Origin: Cytophagaceae bacterium
GTDB lineage: Bacteria; Bacteroidota; Bacteroidia; Cytophagales; Flexibacteraceae
Direction of reading: 5' to 3'
Length of the DNA stretch: 64,000 nt
NCBI GenBank assembly: GCA_027490155.1
Contig: JAIXYP010000069.1
Span: forward strand, 1 to 64,000
In this document: positions 44,314 to 53,129 of the stretch, piece by piece
Layout of the letters: every line of letters begins with the position of its first letter
How positions within the stretch are numbered: the first letter of the stretch is position 1
Notes under the pieces: model-generated
The model's input: the letters and a program-made list of their open reading frames with translations, nothing else
Databases searched by the model: none
What the model was told of the DNA's origin: nothing
Translations under genes and position numbers: made by a program

Positions 44314-45699
44314 ATGCTAGCAATTAGCGCTCTCTCAGTTTTCGGAATCATCGTGTTGTTTCTGGGTTTCAGCAACAACAAAAGTGCACTGATGCTGGCA
44401 GCGATGTTGTCGCTGTTGGCCACTTTTGGGCTCGCATTATACGAGTGGCAACACCCCGAGATCACCCCAGCCGTTGCAGCTGGCATGATGTCGTTTGACA
44501 ACCTTTCGATCTTGTTCACGGCAGTTTTGCTGGTGACTGGCATCCTGTTGCTTCCACTTAGCGAGCGGTTTTTGGTCGACCCAAAGGCCCAACCGGCTGA
44601 GTACTACGCCATTTTGCTCTTTAGCATGGTAGGCGCCATCATGATGGTGACTTTCGATAACCTGATCATGTTGTTTTTGGGTCTCGAGATCCTATCCATT
44701 AGCCTCTATGTACTGACAGGTAGTGACAAACGTAACTTGCTGGCCAACGAAGCCGCCCTCAAGTACTTCTTGATGGGTGCTTTTGCCACAGGTGTATTGC
44801 TTTATGGTGTTGCCATGCTCTACGGTGCTGCTGGTAGCTTCAGCCTATCGGATATCGCCCTTTATGTTCAGGACAACCATGACAACCTAAGCCCGATGCT
44901 CTATATCGGCCTGTTCATGATGTTGGTCGGCATGCTGTTCAAACTCTCAGTTGCCCCTTTCCATTGGTGGACTGCCGATGTTTATACGGGTGCCCCTAAC
45001 TTCTTCACGGCCTACATGAGCACCATCGTCAAGACTGCTGGTTTTGCTGCTTTGTACAAGATTCTGTCTGTGAGCTTTGTAGGAGTCTATGACTACTGGT
45101 TCCTGATGTTAGCCATCTGTGCCGTCCTGACCTTGTGCATCGGTAACCTGACTGCTACTGCCCAGCAATCGTTCAAGCGGATGATGGCTTACTCTGGTGT
45201 CTCTCATGCTGGTTATATGCTGATTGCCGTCGCCTCGTTTAGCGACAAAACCCCAGAGGCGATTTTCTTCTACAGTCTGGCTTACTCCATAGCTACCATC
45301 ACGGCCTTTGCTGCCCTGATGCGTGTGGCTGATACCAAGGGCTCGGCAGATTTTGCTGCATTCTATGGCCTTGCCAAAACCAACCCGTTCTTGTCCTTCG
45401 CCCTGACCGTTTCGATGTTGTCATTGGCTGGCATTCCGCTAACGGCTGGCTTTATGGGGAAACTCTTCGTCTTTATGTCCGCCCTTGAGCAAGGACATGT
45501 AGCCTTGGTCGTTGCTGCCGTCCTGATGAGTGCGGTTGGTGTGTACTACTACCTCCGTGTCGTGATAGCTATGTATATGCGCGAAGGCAATGGTGTTGCT
45601 GTGACCCTAAGCCCACGTTTCCGGGTTGTGCTTATCGCCACTACCGTGTTGACCATACTCCTGGGTGTTGTACCTAGTTTGGTGGCTGGGGCATTGTAA
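44314..45699 (+). CDS. nuoN: NADH-quinone oxidoreductase subunit N
   Basis: 461 residues, the third antiporter-like subunit and last gene of the operon. It shows LFLGLEILSISLYVLTG, with the pump glutamate, FKLSVAPFHWWTADVYTGAP and the QQSFKRMMAYSGVSHAGYM lysine region. It follows nuoM after 39 bp. No strong terminator follows; a weak ACTG/CAGT stem with an eight-T run lies near 45706-45740. Confidence 0.96.
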   Translation: MLAISALSVFGIIVLFLGFSNNKSALMLAAMLSLLATFGLALYEWQHPEITPAVAAGMMSFDNLSILFTAVLLVTGILLLPLSERFLVDPKAQPAEYYAILLFSMVGAIMMVTFDNLIMLFLGLEILSISLYVLTGSDKRNLLANEAALKYFLMGAFATGVLLYGVAMLYGAAGSFSLSDIALYVQDNHDNLSPMLYIGLFMMLVGMLFKLSVAPFHWWTADVYTGAPNFFTAYMSTIVKTAGFAALYKILSVSFVGVYDYWFLMLAICAVLTLCIGNLTATAQQSFKRMMAYSGVSHAGYMLIAVASFSDKTPEAIFFYSLAYSIATITAFAALMRVADTKGSADFAAFYGLAKTNPFLSFALTVSMLSLAGIPLTAGFMGKLFVFMSALEQGHVALVVAAVLMSAVGVYYYLRVVIAMYMREGNGVAVTLSPRFRVVLIATTVLTILLGVVPSLVAGAL

Positions 45700-45792
45700 T
45701 CATCGGGTGAGTACTGGCCTTTGCAGTCTATGTTTTTTTTGGGTACCCTTAGAGCTATAAACTAGTCAGGTCAAATCCTGTCTGTCATCTCT

Positions 45793-45939
45793 GTGCACCT
45801 TACTCTCCGCAATTTTGGGCCAATCTCCGAGCTAGACCTAGAGGTCAAGAAGGTCACCATATTTGTTGGTGAGCAGGGTAGTGGCAAAAGCATGGTGGCA
45901 AAGTGGCATCTATTTGTTGAGTTCGTAGCTTTAGTGTAA
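45793..45939 (+). pseudogene. Truncated AAA/OLD-type ATPase remnant
   Basis: From a GTG at 45793 the frame reads LTLRNFGPISELDLEVKKVT followed by IFVGEQGSGKSMVAKWH, then stops after 48 codons. This is the exact start of ABC/OLD-like AAA ATPases, with an intact Walker A motif (GEQGSGKS), but everything downstream (Walker B, signature) is missing. A second short protein-like frame (NVDYVDQLFPEGKLIA, about 45953-46000) in another register may be a further piece. Such ATPases are common in defence and overcoming-restriction loci. The rest of the gap to 46137 has no supported gene. Confidence 0.6.
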
Positions 45940-46137
45940 TTAGCTTTTACTCAATGTGGACTATGTCGATCAGTTGTTCCCAGAAGGCAAACTCATCGCT
46001 ACCTTTTCTCCATCCATCATCAACATTCTCAATTTTACCTTACCAATGCCTATTCAAATGCACGGGCTAGGTTGAAAATAGCTAACCTTAAATCGATGCG
46101 ATCTACAGCCCCAGTTATGGATTGGGCCTCAGTTTAG

Positions 46138-46812
46138 CTACCACGCCACCAAGGTATCCAATGGGATGTCAAACGAACCATTTACCAAGGTACCTGCTGC
46201 TGAGTTGCTGATAGGCGACATTAGATACTCACCACGTACACGGAGTAGGCGGCCTCCATTTTCTTGAAAGTAGATGCGGTTGACCCGCATAATGGCATCT
46301 GCTAGGCTGCTGTTCGGTACGGAGCCCTCAAAGAGTTTGGAGGCGCTCTCTCTGTTGGGGAAGTAGTACTGGATATTTGCGCTTTTGTTGCGGGCCACCA
46401 CGCCAGTATCGGACCAATGACGAACGCCAAAACGCAGAATCATCTTGCTGCCGCTGACGGTATCGGTGCGGTAGATATAGACAACCCGGACCGCAGGACT
46501 GACGCTGCTATCGACCGATATGTTGACATCATCGTTTGTGAAGTACTGGGTTAGGTTAATTGACTCATTAAGGGGTGTGCCATTGCGCATCGCACCATTG
46601 ATCTTGAGGCCAAGAAAGCCACCAGTCCGAGCAGGAACCTTTACCTCTGGTTCGAAGGTTGGGGCCGGGCTGTTATCCTTTGTGTTGCAACCTAAAAGCG
46701 ATACGGCACCGATCAATACCAGACCAAGCGCCAACAGATTATGGCCTTTCCTTGTCAAGTAATGCAAGAAAAAAGTACTTAGTTCTGTCATTGTCGGTGT
46801 TTGGTTGGCCAT
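46138..46812 (-). CDS. Hypothetical lipoprotein
   Basis: 224 residues from the ATG at 46812; a GTG at 46836 or an ATG at 46791 are alternatives. The hydrophobic segment LALGLVLIGAVSLLGC ends in a lipobox whose cysteine would be lipidated, followed by the polar NTKDNSPAP linker. The mature part is about 180 residues with strand-rich character and no motif I recognise. It is probably anchored in the outer membrane or facing the periplasm. It is a single gene with its own -7 box. Confidence 0.65.
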   Translation of the reverse strand: MANQTPTMTELSTFFLHYLTRKGHNLLALGLVLIGAVSLLGCNTKDNSPAPTFEPEVKVPARTGGFLGLKINGAMRNGTPLNESINLTQYFTNDDVNISVDSSVSPAVRVVYIYRTDTVSGSKMILRFGVRHWSDTGVVARNKSANIQYYFPNRESASKLFEGSVPNSSLADAIMRVNRIYFQENGGRLLRVRGEYLMSPISNSAAGTLVNGSFDIPLDTLVAW

Positions 46813-46873
46813 GGTGGTTGACTGTTCGATGGGCACAGGGGAAGCCTAGGGCTGGATAATGGGGTTGCGAAAC

Positions 46874-46881
46874 CAAAGTAA
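46874..46881 (-). promoter_or_regulatory. Possible -7 box of the lipoprotein gene
   Basis: Reads TTACTTTG on the minus strand, one base from the TAnnTTTG pattern, and identical to the candidate box of proS at 58341-58348. It lies 61 bases upstream of the ATG. Confidence 0.35.
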
Positions 46882-47007
46882 AAGTAATGCCTTTTAATGA
46901 TCGACCTGATCAAAAATAATCTCAGGACTTGCTTTTGACCCCATTTGGGCACCTTATTTGTGCATTGACCTCTTGCTTCTGGCACATGATGTACGGCAGC
47001 GCGGAGG

Positions 47008-47015
47008 TATCTTTG
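47008..47015 (+). promoter_or_regulatory. -7 box of the outer-membrane barrel gene
   Basis: TATCTTTG, a good TAnnTTTG match, 50 bases upstream of the ATG at 47066. It supports that ATG over an upstream in-frame start at 46958. Confidence 0.5.
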
Positions 47016-47065
47016 CCTACATAACGCTGTCTGACAGCACCATATTGACCACCTCTTCAACGACT

Positions 47066-48745
47066 ATGGCTTTGGCGGCATCCCTGACTCATGACTTGAC
47101 CACTAGGTTTGGCTATGCCAAACTTGTTAGGCCGTTTCGTTTTGTTTTGTCTTTATCCCTCTTGATTGCCCTTGGGGTGATACCTCAGGTGGCTCAGGCC
47201 CAATTCGGCTACTTTCAGGATGTGAGCCGGCTGACGATGGACAGGCCCATTGGTACTGCCCGCATCCAGGGCATGGGTGGGGCAAGCCAAGCCATCGGAG
47301 CTGACCTCAGCAACTTGGCTACCAACCCTGCTGGCATCGGTTGGTATCAGCATGGAGAATTGGTGGCTGCCCCAGCGGTCACGATTAATGCAGCCAACGG
47401 AAAATACCTAGGCCAATCGGTTAATGACTCCAAGTCAAATCTCAACTTTAGCAATGTTGGTTTTGTGTTTGCCAGCCATCCGCCTAGCAACAGTGCCAGT
47501 GTGCTGAGGGGTGGGGCCTTTGCGATTGGCATCAATCGGCAGGCTGATTTTCAGACTTCAGTTTCTTGGGCAGGGACCAGTAGCGGAGTAAGTACCGATG
47601 CATTAGGTAACCTTTCTGCAGTAGCTAACGGATTGGTGCATAACTACCTCGACTTGGCCAGAAGTAACGGTATTGGGATTAACATTATAAAAGCGCCTCA
47701 GCTTTTCCCAGACCAACAGCAAGTCCGGAGTGGTTACAGTGTGTTCATGCTCGACACCACAACAACTGGTGGCCTATTCACAACATTTCTGCCCCCAGCG
47801 GACTTTGCCCAAAAGATGACTATCAATACTAGTGGTAGCCGCATGAGCATTGACATTGGTGGTGGGGCCAACTTACTAGATCGTATTACGTTTGGCCTAT
47901 CAGCAGGTATGGGCCTGTACAACTACACGGAGGCAAGGAACTACACCGAAACATTTGACAAGATCTATTATGACGGGGCGAACCCCATCAAAAATGACTC
48001 CACCTATTTAGGTTCTAGCTACACGCTCGAGGACCAAGTCACGACCAGAGGGGCATCTTTCAATCTGCGGGTTGGTGTCCAGGCCCTGCTAACCAAGACT
48101 TTGCGGTTTGGGGCTTCCGTTCAGCTGCCGTCAGTTTATGGGATGTATCAAGGCTACGAAACCAAACTTTCGGCCAACTACCGCAACGTGACCCAAACCA
48201 TTACGCGTAACGGCATCCAGAGAACACAGCCCTTACCAACTGATCCGTTTCGCGGGCCAGTTGAGGTACCTGATGTTTATTACCTAGTCACCACACCTTG
48301 GAAGTTTAGCTCGGGCCTAGCCTATGTCAACCGCAAGTTTGGTATTGTCTCGGCAGATGTGGACTATATTGACTATGCAACAGCTAGCATTAGCAGCCCT
48401 GACTTCAACGCGGCAGGGGATAACCAAGCCATCAAAACAGTCTATAATAAGGTGGTCAATGTGCGCTTAGGTGCTGAGCTGAGGTACGACAACTGGCGCG
48501 GCCGCCTTGGCTTTGGCCAGTATGGTAATCCGCTCAGCGATAAGGTCGAACTAGGCTATTTTTTCAGCAAGGGTACCCAGTATTACAGCGTTGGAGGCGG
48601 CTATCGTGACAGTGACTTTTTTATGGACTTTGCATTGACCTATAACCGTAATCAGCAACGCTATACTGCCCATACCTATACATTGCCTGCTGATATCACC
48701 CAGCATCTCTGGAACTTGCAGACAACTTTTGGCTATTACTTTTAG
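47066..48745 (+). CDS. Outer-membrane beta-barrel protein, FadL/PorV-like
   Basis: 559 residues from the ATG at 47066. The signal peptide has the core FVLSLSLLIALGVIPQ and ends AQAQF. The mature N-terminus GTARIQGMGGASQAIGADLS followed by NLATNPAG is the hallmark of the OmpP1/FadL/PorV group. Alternating aromatic strands run to a C-terminal LQTTFGYYF, a typical barrel end. Members transport hydrophobic compounds or serve the type IX secretion machine; which applies here cannot be told. Confidence 0.8.
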   Translation: MALAASLTHDLTTRFGYAKLVRPFRFVLSLSLLIALGVIPQVAQAQFGYFQDVSRLTMDRPIGTARIQGMGGASQAIGADLSNLATNPAGIGWYQHGELVAAPAVTINAANGKYLGQSVNDSKSNLNFSNVGFVFASHPPSNSASVLRGGAFAIGINRQADFQTSVSWAGTSSGVSTDALGNLSAVANGLVHNYLDLARSNGIGINIIKAPQLFPDQQQVRSGYSVFMLDTTTTGGLFTTFLPPADFAQKMTINTSGSRMSIDIGGGANLLDRITFGLSAGMGLYNYTEARNYTETFDKIYYDGANPIKNDSTYLGSSYTLEDQVTTRGASFNLRVGVQALLTKTLRFGASVQLPSVYGMYQGYETKLSANYRNVTQTITRNGIQRTQPLPTDPFRGPVEVPDVYYLVTTPWKFSSGLAYVNRKFGIVSADVDYIDYATASISSPDFNAAGDNQAIKTVYNKVVNVRLGAELRYDNWRGRLGFGQYGNPLSDKVELGYFFSKGTQYYSVGGGYRDSDFFMDFALTYNRNQQRYTAHTYTLPADITQHLWNLQTTFGYYF

Positions 48746-48771
48746 TATCTCTTTTTCAGACTCCAATCTCC

Positions 48772-49761
48772 ATGACTATCGCATTTTTTAGTGCTCAAAC
48801 GTACGAAAAGCCCTTTTTTGACCTGGCCACTCAGCATATTGACCTTAAGATCAAGTACATCAAGGCTGGGCTGAGTGCCGAAACCGCCATTTTGGCCCAA
48901 GACTGCGAAATCGCTTGCATCTTCGTGAACGACCATGCGGATGCGGCTGCCCTCAAGGCTTTGCGTGAGCTGGATATTAAACTCTTGGCCCTGCGCTGTG
49001 CTGGCTACAATCAAGTGGATTTACCTAAGGCCAAGGAGCTAGGCATTACTGTGGTGCGGGTGCCGGCCTACTCGCCTTACGCCGTGGCCGAGCATACCAT
49101 TGCCCTGATGTTGACCCTCAATCGGCATACTCACAAGGCCTATAACCGTGTGCGTGAGTCCAACTTTGCCCTTGATGGCTTGTTGGGTTTTGATATGCAT
49201 GGCAAAACTGTTGGGCTGATCGGCCTAGGCAAAATTGGTGTTATCACAGCGCAGATATTGGCTGGTTTTGGCTGCAAATTATTGGGCTATGACATGGTGG
49301 AAAGTGAGGAGGCCAAAGCAGTTGGTGTCACTTTTGTCCCGCTTGATGACCTCTTGGCCCAGGCCGACATCATCACGCTGCACTGCCCACTGACACCGCA
49401 GACCAAACACTTGATCAATGCTCGCAGTATCAAACTCGTCAAACCAGGGGTGATGATCATCAATACCAGCCGTGGTGCCTTGATAGATGGTGCAGCAGCG
49501 ATCGAAGGCCTCAAGAACAAGCAGATAGGCTACCTTGGCATGGATGTCTATGAAGAGGAAGGCGATTTGTTTTTCCGTGACCTATCAGAGCAGGTTATAC
49601 AGGATGATGTGTTTATGCGCCTTAGTACCTTCCCAAATGTGCTGATCACAGGGCACCAAGCCTTCTTCACGAGTAATGCACTGACCAATATTGCCAATAC
49701 CACCATCCAGAACGTGCTGGACTGGCAAGATTGCCGTCCATTGACAAATCAGGTGCTATGA
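48772..49761 (+). CDS. D-2-hydroxyacid dehydrogenase (D-lactate dehydrogenase type)
   Basis: 329 residues, full length for the LdhA-like group. N-terminal substrate domain with LRCAGYNQVDL; NAD-binding motif GLIGLGKIGV (about 146-155). Catalytic residues are the Arg in NTSRGALIDG, the Glu in the YEEEGDLFF region, and the His in LITGHQAFFT. The enzyme reduces pyruvate or a similar 2-oxoacid with NADH. It lies 26 bp after the barrel gene. Confidence 0.92.
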   Translation: MTIAFFSAQTYEKPFFDLATQHIDLKIKYIKAGLSAETAILAQDCEIACIFVNDHADAAALKALRELDIKLLALRCAGYNQVDLPKAKELGITVVRVPAYSPYAVAEHTIALMLTLNRHTHKAYNRVRESNFALDGLLGFDMHGKTVGLIGLGKIGVITAQILAGFGCKLLGYDMVESEEAKAVGVTFVPLDDLLAQADIITLHCPLTPQTKHLINARSIKLVKPGVMIINTSRGALIDGAAAIEGLKNKQIGYLGMDVYEEEGDLFFRDLSEQVIQDDVFMRLSTFPNVLITGHQAFFTSNALTNIANTTIQNVLDWQDCRPLTNQVL

Positions 49762-49916
49762 TTTTGGTTTAGGCCATTGTTTTTTTCTTCCAAACCACTG
49801 GTTACCACTTGTTTATTTGGGTGCTTCTGCCTAGATTTATTATGTCATGGCCTTGAAGGTTGCCCTTAGCTGCCGACATGGCCATGATCACCCACCAAAT
49901 CCACCCTACCAAAACC

Positions 49917-50285
49917 ATGAGAATGACCCTACGCCCGTTATTAGCCCTCGTTTTGACCCTAGCCATAGGTGCGATGAGCCCTGTGATTGCGGCCAAGAGT
50001 GGTCCAGGTAATGGGAGCAATACAACTGGTGGCGGTGCTGAGGTGGCCACCTTCGTGAATGGCTGGACAGATGCGGATGGCAAGTACCACAGTGGTTACT
50101 ATCTACTGCCAACCCAAAGCCCTGCCTTGGTAGCACCAGATGCCGCAAAGGCCAAGCCTGTTATTCCTTATGGCTCTGAGAGCTACGTACCTACTCCTGG
50201 CAAATACCGGTCGACCAGCAACAACATTGGCAACCATGTCCCGACCGCTATGCCCAATATGACGTATGGGCAGGTGATGAGGTAG
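49917..50285 (+). CDS. Small secreted protein of unknown function
   Basis: 122 residues from the ATG at 49917; in-frame ATGs at 49878 and 49884 are alternatives. A signal peptide is clear (hydrophobic core RPLLALVLTLAIGAMSPVIA, cleavage near AAKSG). The mature part is short and low in complexity, Gly-, Ser-, Pro- and Tyr-rich, with ADGKYHSGYYLLPTQSPAL and SESYVPTPGKYRSTSNN. No family is recognised. It may be a periplasmic or extracellular protein. Confidence 0.55.
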   Translation: MRMTLRPLLALVLTLAIGAMSPVIAAKSGPGNGSNTTGGGAEVATFVNGWTDADGKYHSGYYLLPTQSPALVAPDAAKAKPVIPYGSESYVPTPGKYRSTSNNIGNHVPTAMPNMTYGQVMR

Positions 50286-50588
50286 TGGGAATTAATTAAT
50301 TTTCTCATACTTTTTGCAATTAAAGTAACCTCATTTGATTGGTGTGATGTTAATCCTAGGAGGTTGCAGGCAATTATATGGTGTTGCATCTCAAACAGTA
50401 ACGCAGGCCTAGCCTTCAACTTCGGCCGCATTAAATAGGGCAGATTTATTGCCCTTAACACTTTCATCCCCAAAGCGGACCGTTGTTCCAGTTTGGCGTG
50501 GCTTGATCGCCCAGATGTATTAGCATTGCGCCTTTGTACAGCCTCCCTTCGCTACAATGCGGGAGGCTATCACAAGCTCCACTGCCAC
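50286..50588. other. Intergenic region with two hairpins before the TonB-receptor-like gene
   Basis: No gene is seen. AGGGCA/TGCCCT (50437-50442 with 50450-50455) could end the upstream transcript. The second hairpin, nearer the next gene, is listed separately. Confidence 0.5.
50540..50568 (+). promoter_or_regulatory. Leader hairpin before the TonB-receptor-like gene
   Basis: AGCCTCCC (50540-50547) pairs perfectly with GGGAGGCT (50561-50568) with a 13-base loop. It ends 20 bases before the ATG at 50589, so it lies in the mRNA leader, close to the ribosome-binding region. It may influence translation. Confidence 0.4.
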
Positions 50589-53054
50589 ATGACATCAACG
50601 CTATACCCATCCAAGTATTTTTCCATTCTTTTCCTCCTATTCCTGACCAGTCTGTCCGTCATGGCGCAGTCTGACCAAGGATTGCCACAGGTTACGGGGC
50701 GGGTCCGGACAGCTTCGCAAGAGGATGTGCCTTTCGCCAGTGTGGCCTTACTCGCCTGGCCTGATAGCACCATCGCAAAGGCCACTGTGGCGGATGCAGA
50801 GGGTCGGTTTGAGCTCATGCCAAGCAAGGCTGGCCAATTTAAGATCCTGGTCAAAGCAGTTGGTTATGTGCCCTACCTCAGCTCCTTGGTTAAGCTCAAT
50901 GTCGGCGGGCAGGTCGCACCACTCAACATCCAGATGCGAGAGGCTGCCTATCAGTCCAGCACGGTGGAGGTAATAGGACGTAAACCAATCATCAGGCAAG
51001 AGGCAGGCAAAACGGTTGTCGATGTCGAAAACTCAACCATGAATGTGGGCCTAGATGCCCTGAGTGTCCTTAGACGGATGCCAGGTGTTGTCGTCAGTGG
51101 TGAAGGGGCGATCTCTCTACGTGGTAAAGCGGGTGTCCAGATCATGATTGATGGTAAATTAAGTTACTTATCGGCACAGCAGCTGACCGTTCTGCTCCGC
51201 AGTATGTCCAGTGCTGAGATCAAAGAAATTGAGCTCATTACCCAACCCGACGCACGGTTCGACGCGCAAGGCACAGCTGGTATCATCAACATCAATACCA
51301 AACGCAATAAGCTAGAGGGCATCAATGGTGAGGTCCATGGCTATGCAGGCCAAGGTGTTTATAGCAAGTACAACATCGGCACCAGCCTGAACTGGGCCAA
51401 AAATGGTTACAAGGTCTATGGTGGATATGACTATACCGACCGTGGTAATCTGATGGATATCCTGAATCGGCGGGCCTACCCCTACCAACAGCCAGATGGC
51501 AGCCGCGTGTCGGAGTTGCAGGACCTGACATCCTATTATGCCATCCGGACCCGAAACCATAGCATGCGCCTCGGCACGGAGATCGAAAAGGGTAATACTT
51601 CAGTGCGTTTGGAAGGAAATACGCGTTTGAGCCGTGAGCTGTTTGAAGCCAATAGCACCAGTTTGTTTTTTGATAATAGCAACCAGCTCCAATCCCGCAC
51701 CCAGACCGATGACTACAATCCGGACAGGTTCACAGACCTGCAACTATCGGCTCAGGTGAGACAGAAGCTAGACACCGCTGGCCAGAATATTAGCCTCAAT
51801 GCCTATTATGGACAGTTTTTGCAGAATAGCGAGCAGACCTTTAAGCTCTGGCAGGTGGATGGGCAGGATAACTTTTTGCGGTTCCAGGAGCGGTACATGA
51901 CCACGACACCAGATAACAAGGTGTTCGCCATCAAGACTGACTATGAGCTGCCGATTGGGCCAAGTTTCAAGCTGAGTGCGGGGGGCAAGTTTGCGCAGGT
52001 ATCCGTCCAGACGACCAATGCCTTTTTTAATGTAATGAATGGTGCGCGGCAAGCAGATGCCGATGCCACCAATACATTTGAGTATGTGGAACAAATCAGG
52101 GCGGCCTATGTGCAAGCGGATTACAAAAAAGGTAAAATGAGTTACCAATTAGGACTGCGGACCGAACATTGGGTAGCTGATGGCAAGCAGGTTAACACCC
52201 CTATTAGTTTCAGCCGAAATCAATTGTTCTTTTTCCCGTCCGGATCCCTAGCATGGCAGCAGGATGACCATACCACCCTGAGCGCCCAATATAGCCGTCG
52301 CCTCAATCGGCCTAGTTATGGCAACCTCAATCCGTATTTGTTCCAGATGGATGCCTATACCTTCTATGCAGGCAACTCTAACCTGACAGCCGAAATCTCG
52401 AATACTTTAGAGCTAACCTATAGTATATTAGATGGGGCAGTGGCCTTTTCGGCCAGTTATGGGCAAGCAGATAATAACTTACAGGGAGACACCCCATTCC
52501 GTTTTAGCGATACCAGCCGCCGCCTATTTATTGCTCCGATCAATATCCCGAACTACCAGAATATCTCCCTCAATGTATATGGCAGCCTGCCACTAACCAA
52601 ATGGTGGAATGCTGACTATTATGTTGGTGTCTATTTCAATAAGTATAGCGGGAACATCTTGGGTGGGGATTTTGGCAACGAGGCCATAACTCCCAATGCG
52701 CAGCTGACCAATACGTTTACATTGGCCAAGGGCCTCGAGTTTGAGCTCGGGGGCAATTACAATGGACTATCTGCTTATGGCATTTCGCGCACACAAGGTT
52801 TTGGACAGGTATCGGCGGGGCTCAAGTATAAGTTCTGGGAGGATGCAGCTAGTATCAGGTTGGCAGCGCAGGACATCTTCTGGTCCGAGGTCTATAACAC
52901 CACCATTGACTCGAAGTGGTTGACCTATACAGGGAAATTCCGTGGGGATAACCGGATTGTGATGCTGTCGTTCAGCTATCAATTTGGACAGCTCAAGTCC
53001 CGCGCGCCTGATAAACAAAGCGATACGGAGCTGCAACGAATGGGGGGTAGGTAG
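50589..53054 (+). CDS. TonB-dependent receptor-like outer-membrane protein
   Basis: 821 residues from the ATG at 50589, which starts a signal peptide (FSILFLLFLTSLSVMAQS). A CarboxypepD_reg domain follows (about 28-115; VTGRVRTASQEDVPFASVAL), then a plug domain (RRMPGVVVSGEGAISLRGK and QIMIDGKLSYLSAQQL). After it comes a barrel of the outer-membrane beta-barrel 3 type (SAQYSRRLNRPSYGNLNPY) ending FSYQFGQLKSRAPD plus a charged tail. Members import or bind large substrates, but the substrate here is unknown. No SusD-like partner is adjacent. Confidence 0.87.
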   Translation: MTSTLYPSKYFSILFLLFLTSLSVMAQSDQGLPQVTGRVRTASQEDVPFASVALLAWPDSTIAKATVADAEGRFELMPSKAGQFKILVKAVGYVPYLSSLVKLNVGGQVAPLNIQMREAAYQSSTVEVIGRKPIIRQEAGKTVVDVENSTMNVGLDALSVLRRMPGVVVSGEGAISLRGKAGVQIMIDGKLSYLSAQQLTVLLRSMSSAEIKEIELITQPDARFDAQGTAGIININTKRNKLEGINGEVHGYAGQGVYSKYNIGTSLNWAKNGYKVYGGYDYTDRGNLMDILNRRAYPYQQPDGSRVSELQDLTSYYAIRTRNHSMRLGTEIEKGNTSVRLEGNTRLSRELFEANSTSLFFDNSNQLQSRTQTDDYNPDRFTDLQLSAQVRQKLDTAGQNISLNAYYGQFLQNSEQTFKLWQVDGQDNFLRFQERYMTTTPDNKVFAIKTDYELPIGPSFKLSAGGKFAQVSVQTTNAFFNVMNGARQADADATNTFEYVEQIRAAYVQADYKKGKMSYQLGLRTEHWVADGKQVNTPISFSRNQLFFFPSGSLAWQQDDHTTLSAQYSRRLNRPSYGNLNPYLFQMDAYTFYAGNSNLTAEISNTLELTYSILDGAVAFSASYGQADNNLQGDTPFRFSDTSRRLFIAPINIPNYQNISLNVYGSLPLTKWWNADYYVGVYFNKYSGNILGGDFGNEAITPNAQLTNTFTLAKGLEFELGGNYNGLSAYGISRTQGFGQVSAGLKYKFWEDAASIRLAAQDIFWSEVYNTTIDSKWLTYTGKFRGDNRIVMLSFSYQFGQLKSRAPDKQSDTELQRMGGR

Positions 53055-53129
53055 TCCTTCGAGGCATGGTCTGGAGATCATGAATGGGATGGGGTAGCTG
53101 CTTGGCATGGCATTTGTATTCGGGATGTC

